A stretch of 64,000 bases of DNA from Mycobacterium sp. UM_WGJ (GTDB lineage: Bacteria > Actinomycetota > Actinomycetes > Mycobacteriales > Mycobacteriaceae). The stretch lies in the NCBI RefSeq assembly GCF_000455125.1, contig NZ_AUWR01000052.1, forward strand, positions 1 to 64,000, in the 5' to 3' direction. Below are positions 8,009 through 15,545 of this stretch, in pieces. The notes below the pieces were generated by a model. It did not search any database. It was not told the DNA's origin and was given only the letters and a program-made list of their open reading frames with translations. Made by a program: the position numbers and the translations under genes. Position 1 is the stretch's first letter, and each line of letters opens with the position of its first letter.

Positions 8009-9067
8009 TCAGCGATACGTCTGTGCGAACCGTAACAGCGCGTCGTTCTCCTCCGGCGCGCCGATGGTCACCCGGACTCCGTCGTGCCCGTAGGGGCGGA
8101 CGACGATGCGCGCCGCCGCGGCAGCGGCCACGAAATCGGCGGTGCGCTCGGCCAGGGGCAGCCACACGAAGTTGGACTGCGAATCCGGCAGCTCGAACCC
8201 GGCTTGACGCAGTGCGGCCGACACCCGGGCCCGCTCGGCAACCACCGCGTCGGTGCGGGCCATCAGCTCCTCGGCGGCGTCCAGGGAGGCGATGCCGGCG
8301 ACCTGCGCCACGCTGGACACCGTGAACGGCACGTAGACCTTGCCCAGTGCGGTGATGATCTCCGGATCGCCGACCGCATAGCCCAGACGCAGACCGGCCA
8401 GCCCATAGGCCTTTGAAAACGTTCGCAGCACAACCACATTCGGGTAGCGCCGGACCAGGCCCAGGCTGTCGGGCAGCAGGCCGTCGCGGATGTACTCCAC
8501 GTAGGCCTCGTCGATGGCGATCAGGATGTGCGGCGGTACCGCGGCGACGAACCGCTCCAGCGCGGCGGGGTCGACGACGGTGGACGTCGGGTTGTTCGGG
8601 TTGCAGACGAAGATCAGCCGGGTGCGCTCGGTGACCGCGGCCAGCATCGCGTCCAGGTCGTAGGTGTGCTCGCGCAGCGGCACCTGCACCGGAACGGCGC
8701 CGGCCGTGCGTACCTGCAGCGGATAGATCTCGAAGCTGCGCCAGCCGAACACCACCTCGTCGCCGGCGTCGGCACTGATCTGGATGAGCTGCTGACACAG
8801 GCTCACCGATCCGCAGCCGGCCGCCACGTGCTCCCGGCCGAACCCGACGTGCTCGGCCAGTCGGGTGCGCAGGGCGGCGTAGCCGTTATCCGGATAGCGG
8901 TTGGTGGTGGCCAGGGCGGCTTCGACGGCTTTGGCCACGCTCGGTAACGGGGGGAACACTGTCTCGTTGCTGGCGAGTTTGATCGATCCGGGGACCGACT
9001 TACCCTCGACGTAGGCCGGCAGCGCGGCAATCTCCGGGCGCAGTCTGGCGGTCACGGACCACAGCAT
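8009..9067 (-). CDS. Histidinol-phosphate/aromatic aminotransferase HisC2
   Basis: A 352-residue fold-type I PLP aminotransferase, closely like M. tuberculosis HisC2 (Rv3772, phenylalanine/aromatic aminotransferase). It transfers the amino group from glutamate to the keto acid of Phe/Tyr and may also take histidinol phosphate. Visible motifs: the PLP lysine in TFSKAYGLAG (K219), the CNPNNPTST loop, the IDEAYVEY aspartate that holds the pyridine nitrogen, and VRVTIGAPEEN with the substrate-binding arginine. The start is uncertain: ATG 9067 or the GTG at 9055, which matches the start of the tuberculosis protein. Divergent from tRNA-Ser; first gene of a three-gene operon. Confidence 0.92.
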   Translation of the reverse strand: MLWSVTARLRPEIAALPAYVEGKSVPGSIKLASNETVFPPLPSVAKAVEAALATTNRYPDNGYAALRTRLAEHVGFGREHVAAGCGSVSLCQQLIQISADAGDEVVFGWRSFEIYPLQVRTAGAVPVQVPLREHTYDLDAMLAAVTERTRLIFVCNPNNPTSTVVDPAALERFVAAVPPHILIAIDEAYVEYIRDGLLPDSLGLVRRYPNVVVLRTFSKAYGLAGLRLGYAVGDPEIITALGKVYVPFTVSSVAQVAGIASLDAAEELMARTDAVVAERARVSAALRQAGFELPDSQSNFVWLPLAERTADFVAAAAAARIVVRPYGHDGVRVTIGAPEENDALLRFAQTYR

Positions 9068-9100
9068 ATGTGTGTCGTGGGCGGCATACTCCCCCGCGGT

Positions 9101-9130
9101 TTCAGAACTGGGGGAGTGATCCGGTACCCT
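9101..9130 (+). promoter_or_regulatory. Candidate promoter of tRNA-Ser(GCT)
   Basis: TTCAGA (9101-9106), an 18-bp spacer and TACCCT (9125-9130, fits TANNNT) place the transcription start a few bases ahead of the tRNA at 9142. The same short region must also drive hisC2 on the other strand. Confidence 0.4.
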
Positions 9131-9141
9131 CAACGAGTTCG

Positions 9142-9230
9142 GGAGGCGTGCCAGAGCGGCCGAATGGGACTCACTGCTAATGAGTTGTCCCCTTTACGGG
9201 GGACCGGAGGTTCAAATCCTCTCGCCTCCG
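9142..9230 (+). tRNA. tRNA-Ser(GCT)
   Basis: A class II tRNA with a long variable arm. The acceptor stem GGAGGCG pairs with CGCCTCC and the discriminator is G. The anticodon stem ACTCA/TGAGT closes the loop CTGCTAA, giving anticodon GCT, which reads AGC/AGU serine codons. The T arm contains GGTTCAAATCC. The 3' CCA is not encoded. Confidence 0.97.
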
Positions 9231-9267
9231 CAACGGCCGGGCTTGCTCGACCGACAACTGAAGACAG

Positions 9268-9340
9268 GCGCCCGTAGCTCAACGGATAGAGCATCTGACT
9301 ACGGATCAGAAGGTTGGGGGTTCGAATCCCTTCGGGCGCA
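9268..9340 (+). tRNA. tRNA-Arg(ACG)
   Basis: A 73-nt class I tRNA. The acceptor stem is GCGCCCG/CGGGCGC with discriminator A. The anticodon stem TCTGA/TCAGA closes the loop CTACGGA, giving anticodon ACG. Its A34 should be converted to inosine by TadA, whose gene lies at 22564-23031 in this window. It follows tRNA-Ser(GCT) by 37 nt and probably shares its transcript. Confidence 0.97.
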
Positions 9341-9362
9341 CATTTTTCATCGGTGACAGACT

Positions 9363-9386
9363 GCCCCGGCCACGGCCGGGGCTTTT
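9363..9386 (+). terminator. Intrinsic terminator after the two tRNAs
   Basis: GCCCCGGCC and GGCCGGGGC form a strong hairpin, directly followed by TTTT and a T-rich stretch. It sits 22 nt after tRNA-Arg(ACG) and closes the two-tRNA transcript. Confidence 0.85.
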
Positions 9387-9428
9387 CTGTTCGATGGGGC
9401 CTGACGAAGCGGTGCCACGCGCCTTCGG

Positions 9429-10178
9429 CTAGGACCGGTCGCTGCGTCTATCGCTGCGCGGCGCCGAGGTGTCCGGCGCGAACCAGGCCCTCTTGGCCCG
9501 CCAGGACCGCGCCAGGCCATAGGCGAAGGTGCCCACAGACAGGCAGACGCCGATCCAGATGACAGTGCCGGCATAGCCGCCGAACCAGATCGAGATGACC
9601 GCCGCGACACAGGCCACTGCCGCGAAAGTCATTGCCGCCAGGTACAGCATGAGCGTTGTCCTGGCTCGTGGGTCCTTCCGCAGCGACAACATCAGCCGCG
9701 CGACATAGGCGCTCAGGAACAGCACCAGGGCGGCGTTCGCCACCTCGATGACGGTCACCCAGTGATCACCGCCCAGAGCGGCGAACAAATCTGGCTGGAA
9801 ACCTCGGTCGGTGTTGAAGAAGGCCATCAGTACCACCACGACACCCGAGCCCACCGGCACCAGCAGATGCTTGCGCATGATCGGCCACACGTGCGCGGGA
9901 TCGGTGAGCCGCACCAGCATGTGATAGATGTTGCCGACTATGCCGGCGATCAGGCACAGCCATCCGAGTACCTGCTGGACGTTCCACAGTCCGGTGACGC
10001 TGTGCAGCGGCGGGCTCAGTTCGGTGCCCGCCCACGGCGTCAACAAGATCAGCGCGAGTCCCTCCATCGCGATGGCAAAGGTGGCGCCGACCTCCCAGCG
10101 CGACCACCAGGTGTCGCGGCGAACCCACAGGCAGTAGGTGACCATCGCTACGGTGGCCACGATGAACGCAGGTGTCAT
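9429..10178 (-). CDS. Seven-helix membrane protein, third of three tandem paralogs
   Basis: A 249-residue protein with about seven hydrophobic helices, of no family I can name. It shares with its two neighbours LWVRRDTWWSRWE after helix 1, NIYHMLVRL at the end of helix 3, SLRKDPRA before helix 6 and YGLARSWRAKRAWF at the C-terminus. Where the other two have GH at the start of helix 3, this copy has GW, so one of two conserved helix-3 histidines is lost. The ATG overlaps the stop of the middle copy (ATGA). Last gene of the operon; its C-terminal tail is short, basic and Ser/Arg-rich. Function unknown. Confidence 0.85.
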   Translation of the reverse strand: MTPAFIVATVAMVTYCLWVRRDTWWSRWEVGATFAIAMEGLALILLTPWAGTELSPPLHSVTGLWNVQQVLGWLCLIAGIVGNIYHMLVRLTDPAHVWPIMRKHLLVPVGSGVVVVLMAFFNTDRGFQPDLFAALGGDHWVTVIEVANAALVLFLSAYVARLMLSLRKDPRARTTLMLYLAAMTFAAVACVAAVISIWFGGYAGTVIWIGVCLSVGTFAYGLARSWRAKRAWFAPDTSAPRSDRRSDRS

Positions 10179-10915
10179 TGTGCGCCGATCACCTTCTCGT
10201 CGCCGTTGGCGGTGAACCAGGCGCTCTTGGCCTTCCAGGATCGCGCGGACCCGTAGGCGAAAGTGCCTACCGCCAAACAGATACAGAGCCAGATCCCGCC
10301 GCTGGCATTGTCCCCGTCGACCCACGTCGACGCGAGAACGATCAGGCATGCGGCGGTGGCGAACGCCATCGAGACGAGGTAGAGGTCGACGGTGGATTTG
10401 GCGCGCGGATCGTGCCGCAGCGCCAGCATCAGCCGGGTGACATAGCCACTGAGGTAGATCACCAGGGCGCAGCCGACCAATTGGTACACCGTCATCCAGG
10501 CGTCGGTGCGGGGTGCGGCGAACACATCGGGTTGGTAGTCCTGGTCGGAACGCAGGTAGGCCGGCACCATCACGGCAATGCCCAGCCAGATCGGGATCAT
10601 CAGCTGGCGGCGCATGATGAACCGCACTTGAACGGGATCGGCGAGTCGCACCAGCATGTGATAGATGTTCGCCGTCACGGCGATGATCAGGCACAGGTGC
10701 CCGATCATCTGCTGAACGTTCCACACCCCCAGCCCGTTGTGCAGCACCGGGCCGAGCTTGGCCCCGGCCCACGGCGACATCAGTAGCAGCGCACAGGCTT
10801 CCAGTGCTAACGCGAAGGTGGCGGCGTTCTCCCAGCGTGTCCACCAGGTGTCGCGGCGTACCCAGAGGCTATAGGCGACGACTACCAAGGTGCTGACAAT
10901 GATTCCGGACGTCAT
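10175..10915 (-). CDS. Seven-helix membrane protein, second of three tandem paralogs
   Basis: A 246-residue membrane protein of unknown function with about seven hydrophobic helices. Helix 1 ends in YSLWVRRDTWWTRWE, a basic and tryptophan-rich interface motif shared by all three copies. Helix 3 begins GHLCLII and ends NIYHMLVRL, so two histidines lie 13 residues apart on one helix, a spacing that could place both toward a common ligand, though that is speculation. The last helix is followed by YGSARSWKAKSAWF. It starts 9 nt after the stop of the first copy and its own stop overlaps the start of the third, so all three are translated together. Confidence 0.85.
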   Translation of the reverse strand: MTSGIIVSTLVVVAYSLWVRRDTWWTRWENAATFALALEACALLLMSPWAGAKLGPVLHNGLGVWNVQQMIGHLCLIIAVTANIYHMLVRLADPVQVRFIMRRQLMIPIWLGIAVMVPAYLRSDQDYQPDVFAAPRTDAWMTVYQLVGCALVIYLSGYVTRLMLALRHDPRAKSTVDLYLVSMAFATAACLIVLASTWVDGDNASGGIWLCICLAVGTFAYGSARSWKAKSAWFTANGDEKVIGAQ

Positions 10916-10924
10916 CGGGTGCGC

Positions 10925-11680
10925 TCACGACAGGGCTTGCGGGGGATTGGGTTCGGCCGCCGACCGTTCGCTGTTGGTGAACCATGCGGCTTTGGCCTGC
11001 CAGGATCGGGCCGAACCATAGGCGAAGATGACGACTGAAATGCACGCGCACAGCCAAATCAGCGGGCTGACATCGGCGCTGGACCAGGCGTTGCTCAAAA
11101 TCGCCATGATGGCCGCCACCGCGAATGCCGTGGAGGCCGTGTAGAGCTCGACGGTCTCCTTGGCGCGCGGATCGGATCGCAGCATCGAAAGCGCCCGCAT
11201 CGCGTAGCCGGCCAGATAGATCAGCACCAGGGAAAACAGCACCCAATATGCCCGCGCCCAGGCGCCGCCGCCCCCGAGTGAAGAGAAACCATCCGGGCGG
11301 TAGTCGGCGTCGGCGACCAGGAACACCGCCACCATCGCCACCACACCGGCCAGTACGGGCAACTGCACCTGCAGACGGAACAGCGGGCGGAATTGGTCGA
11401 AGTCGGCCAGCCGGGCCAGCACATGGAAGATGTTGGCCGCGATCGCGACGACGAAGCAGATATGACCGCCTAGCTGCTGGATGTTCCAAATCCGGGTGGC
11501 ATGGTGCAGCGCCGGGCCCACGGTGTGGGCTGCCCAGGGCGACATCATCACGAGAGCGACGGTTTCCAGTGCGATCGACACGGTGATGCCGATCTCCCAC
11601 CGTGACCACCAGGTATCACGGCGCACCCACAGGGCGTACAGCGCCACCAGCACGGTGACAGCAATTAACGCCGACGTCAT
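10925..11680 (-). CDS. Seven-helix membrane protein, first of three tandem paralogs
   Basis: A 251-residue membrane protein of unknown function, the first of three related copies. The shared motifs are YALWVRRDTWWSRWE, the helix-3 pair GHICF and NIFHVLARL, LRSDPRAKETVELY, and the C-terminal YGSARSWQAKAAWF. The segment joining helices 4 and 5 is Gly-rich in this copy (LGGGGAW), where the other two differ, so this outer or inner loop is the variable part. It lies 28 nt downstream of the HTH gene in the same direction. I could not match the family to any transporter or enzyme. Confidence 0.85.
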   Translation of the reverse strand: MTSALIAVTVLVALYALWVRRDTWWSRWEIGITVSIALETVALVMMSPWAAHTVGPALHHATRIWNIQQLGGHICFVVAIAANIFHVLARLADFDQFRPLFRLQVQLPVLAGVVAMVAVFLVADADYRPDGFSSLGGGGAWARAYWVLFSLVLIYLAGYAMRALSMLRSDPRAKETVELYTASTAFAVAAIMAILSNAWSSADVSPLIWLCACISVVIFAYGSARSWQAKAAWFTNSERSAAEPNPPQALS

Positions 11681-11708
11681 ACGTCGACGGTACTTGCTCG
11701 GGGCACTC

Positions 11709-12017
11709 CTAGACGGGGGGTTTGTCCAGATCCGCCTTCAGATCACCCAGCCGCAGCGGCCGCGGCGAGGACTCCAGGTATTCGGCGACAGCGTCGTGCT
11801 CGATCAATCCGAACCGTACCTGCAGGTCGACGGGGTTGAGGCCGAAGTACCGGGCAACTCGGATCAGGTTGTCCGCGCTGATCAGTCGGCCCTCATGGGC
11901 CGCCTTGTAATAGGCGGATTTGCGATAGCCGAATGCCTCGTAGACCTCGGTCGCTCCTAGCGGCCTGCCCACGAGGTAAGGCAACACGACGGTTGGGTCT
12001 TTGTGACGATCGTCCAC
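11709..12017 (-). CDS. Small XRE-like helix-turn-helix regulator
   Basis: A 102-residue protein whose middle, GATEVYEAFGYRKSAYYKAAHEGRL, is split here only by length limits: the key run TEVYEAFGYRKSAYY followed by SADNLIRVARYFGL looks like a lambda-repressor-type HTH. The GTG start is chosen because a -10 hexamer (TAAGGT) lies 8 nt before it, implying a leaderless message; upstream in-frame codons would precede the promoter. It is the first gene of the operon with the three seven-helix proteins and probably controls that operon and itself. No signal or ligand domain is visible. Confidence 0.7.
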   Translation of the reverse strand: MDDRHKDPTVVLPYLVGRPLGATEVYEAFGYRKSAYYKAAHEGRLISADNLIRVARYFGLNPVDLQVRFGLIEHDAVAEYLESSPRPLRLGDLKADLDKPPV

Positions 12018-12025
12018 AGCAATAA

Positions 12026-12054
12026 ACCTTAGCTCGTCTTCGTGGACCGCACAA
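12026..12054 (-). promoter_or_regulatory. Promoter of the HTH and membrane-protein operon
   Basis: On the minus strand, TTGTGC, a 17-bp spacer and TAAGGT make a good SigA-type promoter. The -10 ends 8 nt before the GTG of the HTH gene, the usual distance for a leaderless mycobacterial transcript. Confidence 0.55.
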
Positions 12055-12087
12055 GTATTTCTGAAACTCGGCGGAGTCCAATTACTA

Positions 12088-13332
12088 CTAGAACCGACTG
12101 GGAGTAAGCAATTCAAGCATTGCACGGGCTGCAATCCTGGTTCCGACCGGGATGGCGGAAAGGTCGACCACATAGTCCGGCGAGTGCGGTGTGTAGGGGA
12201 ACAATTGCCCCTTTTCCGCGGACTTGGCGTATACCTGTGCATCGGCCACCCCGACCAGCAGATATGCCAGCGGCACGTCGGTGTGCGGCCCTTTGAGCAG
12301 GTGACAGTCCTCCGAGCCGGTCAGCGCCGGCAGCTCGCGCACCACATTGTCCGGGCCGAGCAGGTCGCCCAGCGCGATCGCCACCCGGTCGGTCAGTGCG
12401 GTGTCGTTGACCAGCGGGGTGGCGCCACCGGCCATGGTGATCTCCGGCAACCGGTCCTCGGGCATGCCGTAGCTGCGGGCGATGCCCGTGCAGATCGCCC
12501 GGATGCGGGTCAGCATCGTTTCGCGCACGTCGGGGTTGAACCACCGCAGGTTGACCTTGAGCAGTGCCCGGTCCGGGATGACGTTGTAGGCACTGCCGGC
12601 CTGGACCGAGCCGACCGTCAGCACCGCCGTCTCGCTGGGGGCCAGGGCCCGGCTGACAATGCTCTGGAACTGCACGACCGCCTGCGCCGCCATGAGCACC
12701 GGGTCGCGGGCCAGCTGGGGCATCGACCCATGGCCGCCGACGCCGTGGAACACGATGTCGAGCTGATCGGTACCAGCCATCCGTTCTCCGCCGACCGCGG
12801 CGACCATGCCGACCGGTACCGGCGCGGTGTGCATCGCCAGGAAGGCGTCCGGTCGGGGAGCCACGTCATAGAGACCCGCGTCGATCATGGCTCGGGCACC
12901 GCTGATCAGTTCCTCGGCGGGCTGTCCGATCAGCACCGCGGTGCCCGACCAGGACTCGGTGGTCTCGGCGAGTACCTTGGCCAACCCCAGCATCCAGGTC
13001 ACGTGCGCGTCGTGGCCGCACATGTGTCCCAGTGCCGGGTTGCTGCTGGCGTAGTCCAGGCCGGTGGCCTCGGGCACCGCCAGCGCGTCCATGTCGGCCC
13101 GGTACATCACCACCGGGCCGGGGCCGTTGGCCAGCACCGCCACCACGCCGGTGCGGCCGATCCCGGTGGTCACCGTGAAGCCGAGGTTGCCCAGGGCCTG
13201 CGCGACCGTCCGCGCGGTGCGCACTTCTGCGAAGCCCAACTCAGGATTGCGGTGCAGGTCTTTGAAGATGTCGACCAGACGCCGGGTGTCGGCGGCAATG
13301 ATCCGGTCGATCTCCGCGTTACGGTCGGTCAT
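12088..13332 (-). CDS. M20 family amidohydrolase (peptidase M20D)
   Basis: A 414-residue zinc amidohydrolase of the AbgB/hippurate hydrolase/indole-acetyl-amino-acid hydrolase group. Visible are HRNPELGF near the start, the YRADMDALAV strand, the metal-ligand run MCGHDAHVTW, QPAEE with the catalytic glutamates, and the dimerisation domain starting around FHGVGGHGSMP. It cleaves an N-acyl or N-aryl amide bond of an amino acid; the substrate is not predictable. Its ATG overlaps the stop of the phosphotransferase-like gene (ATGA), so the two are coupled. No signal peptide, so cytoplasmic. Confidence 0.92.
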   Translation of the reverse strand: MTDRNAEIDRIIAADTRRLVDIFKDLHRNPELGFAEVRTARTVAQALGNLGFTVTTGIGRTGVVAVLANGPGPVVMYRADMDALAVPEATGLDYASSNPALGHMCGHDAHVTWMLGLAKVLAETTESWSGTAVLIGQPAEELISGARAMIDAGLYDVAPRPDAFLAMHTAPVPVGMVAAVGGERMAGTDQLDIVFHGVGGHGSMPQLARDPVLMAAQAVVQFQSIVSRALAPSETAVLTVGSVQAGSAYNVIPDRALLKVNLRWFNPDVRETMLTRIRAICTGIARSYGMPEDRLPEITMAGGATPLVNDTALTDRVAIALGDLLGPDNVVRELPALTGSEDCHLLKGPHTDVPLAYLLVGVADAQVYAKSAEKGQLFPYTPHSPDYVVDLSAIPVGTRIAARAMLELLTPSRF

Positions 13333-14354
13333 TTCGCGCTCGCCATCCAAATCTGGGCCCGGTCGAAGAGCCAGACCGCGGCCTCGTGCAACTGATCGCC
13401 CACTTCCTTCTGCGCCATGCCTGCCGACGCCCGGGCCAGGGTGCCCTCGATCACGATGGCCAACTTGAAGGCGGCCATCACCGTGTACCACCCGATATGC
13501 GTCAGATCGCGGGAGCTGCCCGCCGCGTAGCGCTGCACCAGGTCATCGGGGGAGGCCAGTCCGTCCATGCCGGTCAGCGTGTGGCTGAACACGCTGGACC
13601 CGTCATCTTGGCGCCAGGTGGCCAGCAGCCAGCCCAGGTCCAACAGTGGGTCCCCGATGGTCGACATCTCCCAATCCACGATCGCCGCCACCTCCGGCCC
13701 GGTGGGGGAGAACATCACGTTGGCCGCGTGATAGTCGCCGTGCAGAATCCCCGGCTGCCAGGACGTCGGCACAGTGCGCTGCAGCCAGTCAGCGACGTCC
13801 TCGAGTCCGGGCAGGTCGGGCCCCGGGTAGTTCTCGAACTGCCGGTAGGAGTCCAGTTCGGAAAGCCACCGCGGCACTTGGCGTTCCAGGAAGCCGTCGG
13901 GTTTGCCGTAGTCCGCCAGGCCCACCGCGACGTGGTCGACCGCCCCGAGCTTGGCGAGCGCGTCGGCCATCGACAGTCCCATCCCGTACCGGACCGTCGG
14001 GTCGCCGGCGTGCAGCGCGGGCAGTTCGCCGCTCGCGTTGAACCCGTCGACCGGTTCCATCAGATAGAACACCGCGTCGCCCAGCACCGCCGGGTCATCG
14101 CAGACCGCGATCAGTCCCGGATGCGGAACGTCGCTGCCGGCCAGCGCGGCCAGCAGTCGGGTCTCCCGCAGCATCACCGCGTTGCTACGCGGTCGCAGAT
14201 GGCGCGGGCCGCGTCGCAACACATAGCTGCGGCCGGATCGGGTGAACTGCAGCATGACGTTCTGGGTGCCGCCGGACAGCTCCGTGACGCTGTCCAGCGG
14301 GCCCTCGCCCAGGCCCTGGGCGGACATCCATGCCGCGACCGCTTCGAGGTTCAC
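13329..14354 (-). CDS. Aminoglycoside phosphotransferase-fold protein (Rv3761c-like)
   Basis: A 341-residue protein of the APH/choline kinase fold. The N lobe includes YVLRRGP with the ATP-binding lysine position taken by Arg, and the C lobe has the catalytic loop LHGDYHAANVMF and the metal site VDWEMSTIGDP. M. tuberculosis Rv3761c was labelled FadE36, yet has this kinase fold; animal and bacterial relatives fused to acyl-CoA dehydrogenases (ACAD10/11) phosphorylate 4-hydroxy acyl groups. A role in hydroxy-acid breakdown is therefore a fair inference. It is coupled to the downstream amidohydrolase. Confidence 0.88.
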   Translation of the reverse strand: MNLEAVAAWMSAQGLGEGPLDSVTELSGGTQNVMLQFTRSGRSYVLRRGPRHLRPRSNAVMLRETRLLAALAGSDVPHPGLIAVCDDPAVLGDAVFYLMEPVDGFNASGELPALHAGDPTVRYGMGLSMADALAKLGAVDHVAVGLADYGKPDGFLERQVPRWLSELDSYRQFENYPGPDLPGLEDVADWLQRTVPTSWQPGILHGDYHAANVMFSPTGPEVAAIVDWEMSTIGDPLLDLGWLLATWRQDDGSSVFSHTLTGMDGLASPDDLVQRYAAGSSRDLTHIGWYTVMAAFKLAIVIEGTLARASAGMAQKEVGDQLHEAAVWLFDRAQIWMASAK

Positions 14355-14420
14355 GGGGGGAAACCTAACCCGTCAGCCCACCTCGATTCAGGGGTTTGGC
14401 GGGCCCCGCCGCCGGCGGTG

Positions 14421-14765
14421 TCAGCTCTTGGGGCGCATCTGCTGCGAAATCGTCTGCACCCGGATCGAGTCGTCGTCGAACAGGAAGGTGTCCACCCCGT
14501 CGACGCCGAAACCCACTGCGTCCAGCGTCCATTCCAGCAGCAGCACATTGCCGCTGTAGGTCTGCGACTTGATCTCGAAGTTCGCGTCGGCCAGTGCGCC
14601 GGACAGTTGGCTGAACGCGGCCCGGATTGCGCCGCTGCCCTGCGCGACGCCGGCCGACGTGATCAGCTCCGATTCGTCGGTGTAGTCGATGAGTAGCTCG
14701 TCGACGTCGCCGGCGAGCAGAGCCTGGAGATGGTGGTCGAAGATTTCCTGCGGTGAGCGTGCCAT
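14421..14765 (-). CDS. SnoaL-like nuclear transport factor 2 fold protein
   Basis: A 114-residue SnoaL/NTF2-like protein. The start PQEIFDHHLQALLAGDVDELLIDYTDES is typical in pattern (helix, then the strand carrying the DY/D pair), and the C-terminal half has the long beta strands of the cone-shaped barrel. Such proteins are isomerases, cyclases or dehydratases on small hydrophobic substrates, or non-enzymatic. It is divergent from tcrX with about 36 nt between starts, so the two promoters overlap. The first residues MARSPQE follow no obvious ribosome site. Confidence 0.8.
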   Translation of the reverse strand: MARSPQEIFDHHLQALLAGDVDELLIDYTDESELITSAGVAQGSGAIRAAFSQLSGALADANFEIKSQTYSGNVLLLEWTLDAVGFGVDGVDTFLFDDDSIRVQTISQQMRPKS

Positions 14766-14801
14766 GCGATGAAGATATCGGCGCGACGGACATACTGGAA
14801 C

Positions 14802-15545
14802 ATGATGTCTGCACCACGAGGGTCGGTCGAACGTGTCCTGATGACGCGCGCCGACGGCACGCCCATCACGGTGCTGGTGGTCGACGACGAGACGGTGCTG
14901 GCCGAGATGGTGTCGATGGCGCTGCGCTACGAAGGGTGGACCACCGCGACCGCCGGTGACGGCGCTGCGGCGATCGCCGCGGCCAAAGCGGAACGTCCCG
15001 ACGTCGTGGTGCTCGACGTGATGCTTCCCGACATGAGCGGACTCGACGTCCTGCACAAGCTGCGGGAGATCAACCCGCGGTTGCCGGTGCTGTTCTTGAC
15101 CGCCAAGGACGGGCTGGAGGACCGCCTCGCGGGGTTGACCGCCGGCGGCGACGACTACGTCACCAAGCCGTTCAGCATCGAGGAGGTGGTGTTGCGGCTG
15201 CGGGCGCTGTTGCGCCGCGCCGGGGTGAGCACCGCCGAGGCCGGCGCCCAGATCGTGGTCGGTGACCTGGTGCTCGATGAGGATTCCCATGAGGTGACCC
15301 GGGGTGGTGATCCGATCACGTTGACATCCACCGAGTTCGAGCTGCTGCGTTACCTGATGCACAACGCCAAGCGGGTGCTGTCCAAGGCACAGATCCTGGA
15401 CCGGGTGTGGGACTACGACTTCGGCGGCCGGGCCAACATCGTCGAGCTCTACATCTCCTACCTGCGTAAGAAGATCGACAACGGCCGACCACCGATGATC
15501 CATACGCTGCGCGGTGCGGGCTATGTGCTCAAGCCGGCTGGGTAA
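14802..15545 (+). CDS. Response regulator TcrX
   Basis: An OmpR-type response regulator, 247 residues from this start. The receiver domain has the acidic pair in VVDDE, the phospho-acceptor Asp in LDVMLPDMSG (residue 72 here, 59 if counted from the internal ATG at 14841) and the lysine in TKPFSIEE. The C-terminal winged helix contains LTSTEFELLRYL and the recognition-helix region NIVELYISYLRKK. It is the near-identical counterpart of M. tuberculosis TcrX (Rv3765c, 234 aa). The start is ambiguous between 14802, 14805 and 14841. It overlaps tcrY and forms a two-component system, reported in tuberculosis to respond to low iron. Confidence 0.93.
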   Translation: MMSAPRGSVERVLMTRADGTPITVLVVDDETVLAEMVSMALRYEGWTTATAGDGAAAIAAAKAERPDVVVLDVMLPDMSGLDVLHKLREINPRLPVLFLTAKDGLEDRLAGLTAGGDDYVTKPFSIEEVVLRLRALLRRAGVSTAEAGAQIVVGDLVLDEDSHEVTRGGDPITLTSTEFELLRYLMHNAKRVLSKAQILDRVWDYDFGGRANIVELYISYLRKKIDNGRPPMIHTLRGAGYVLKPAG

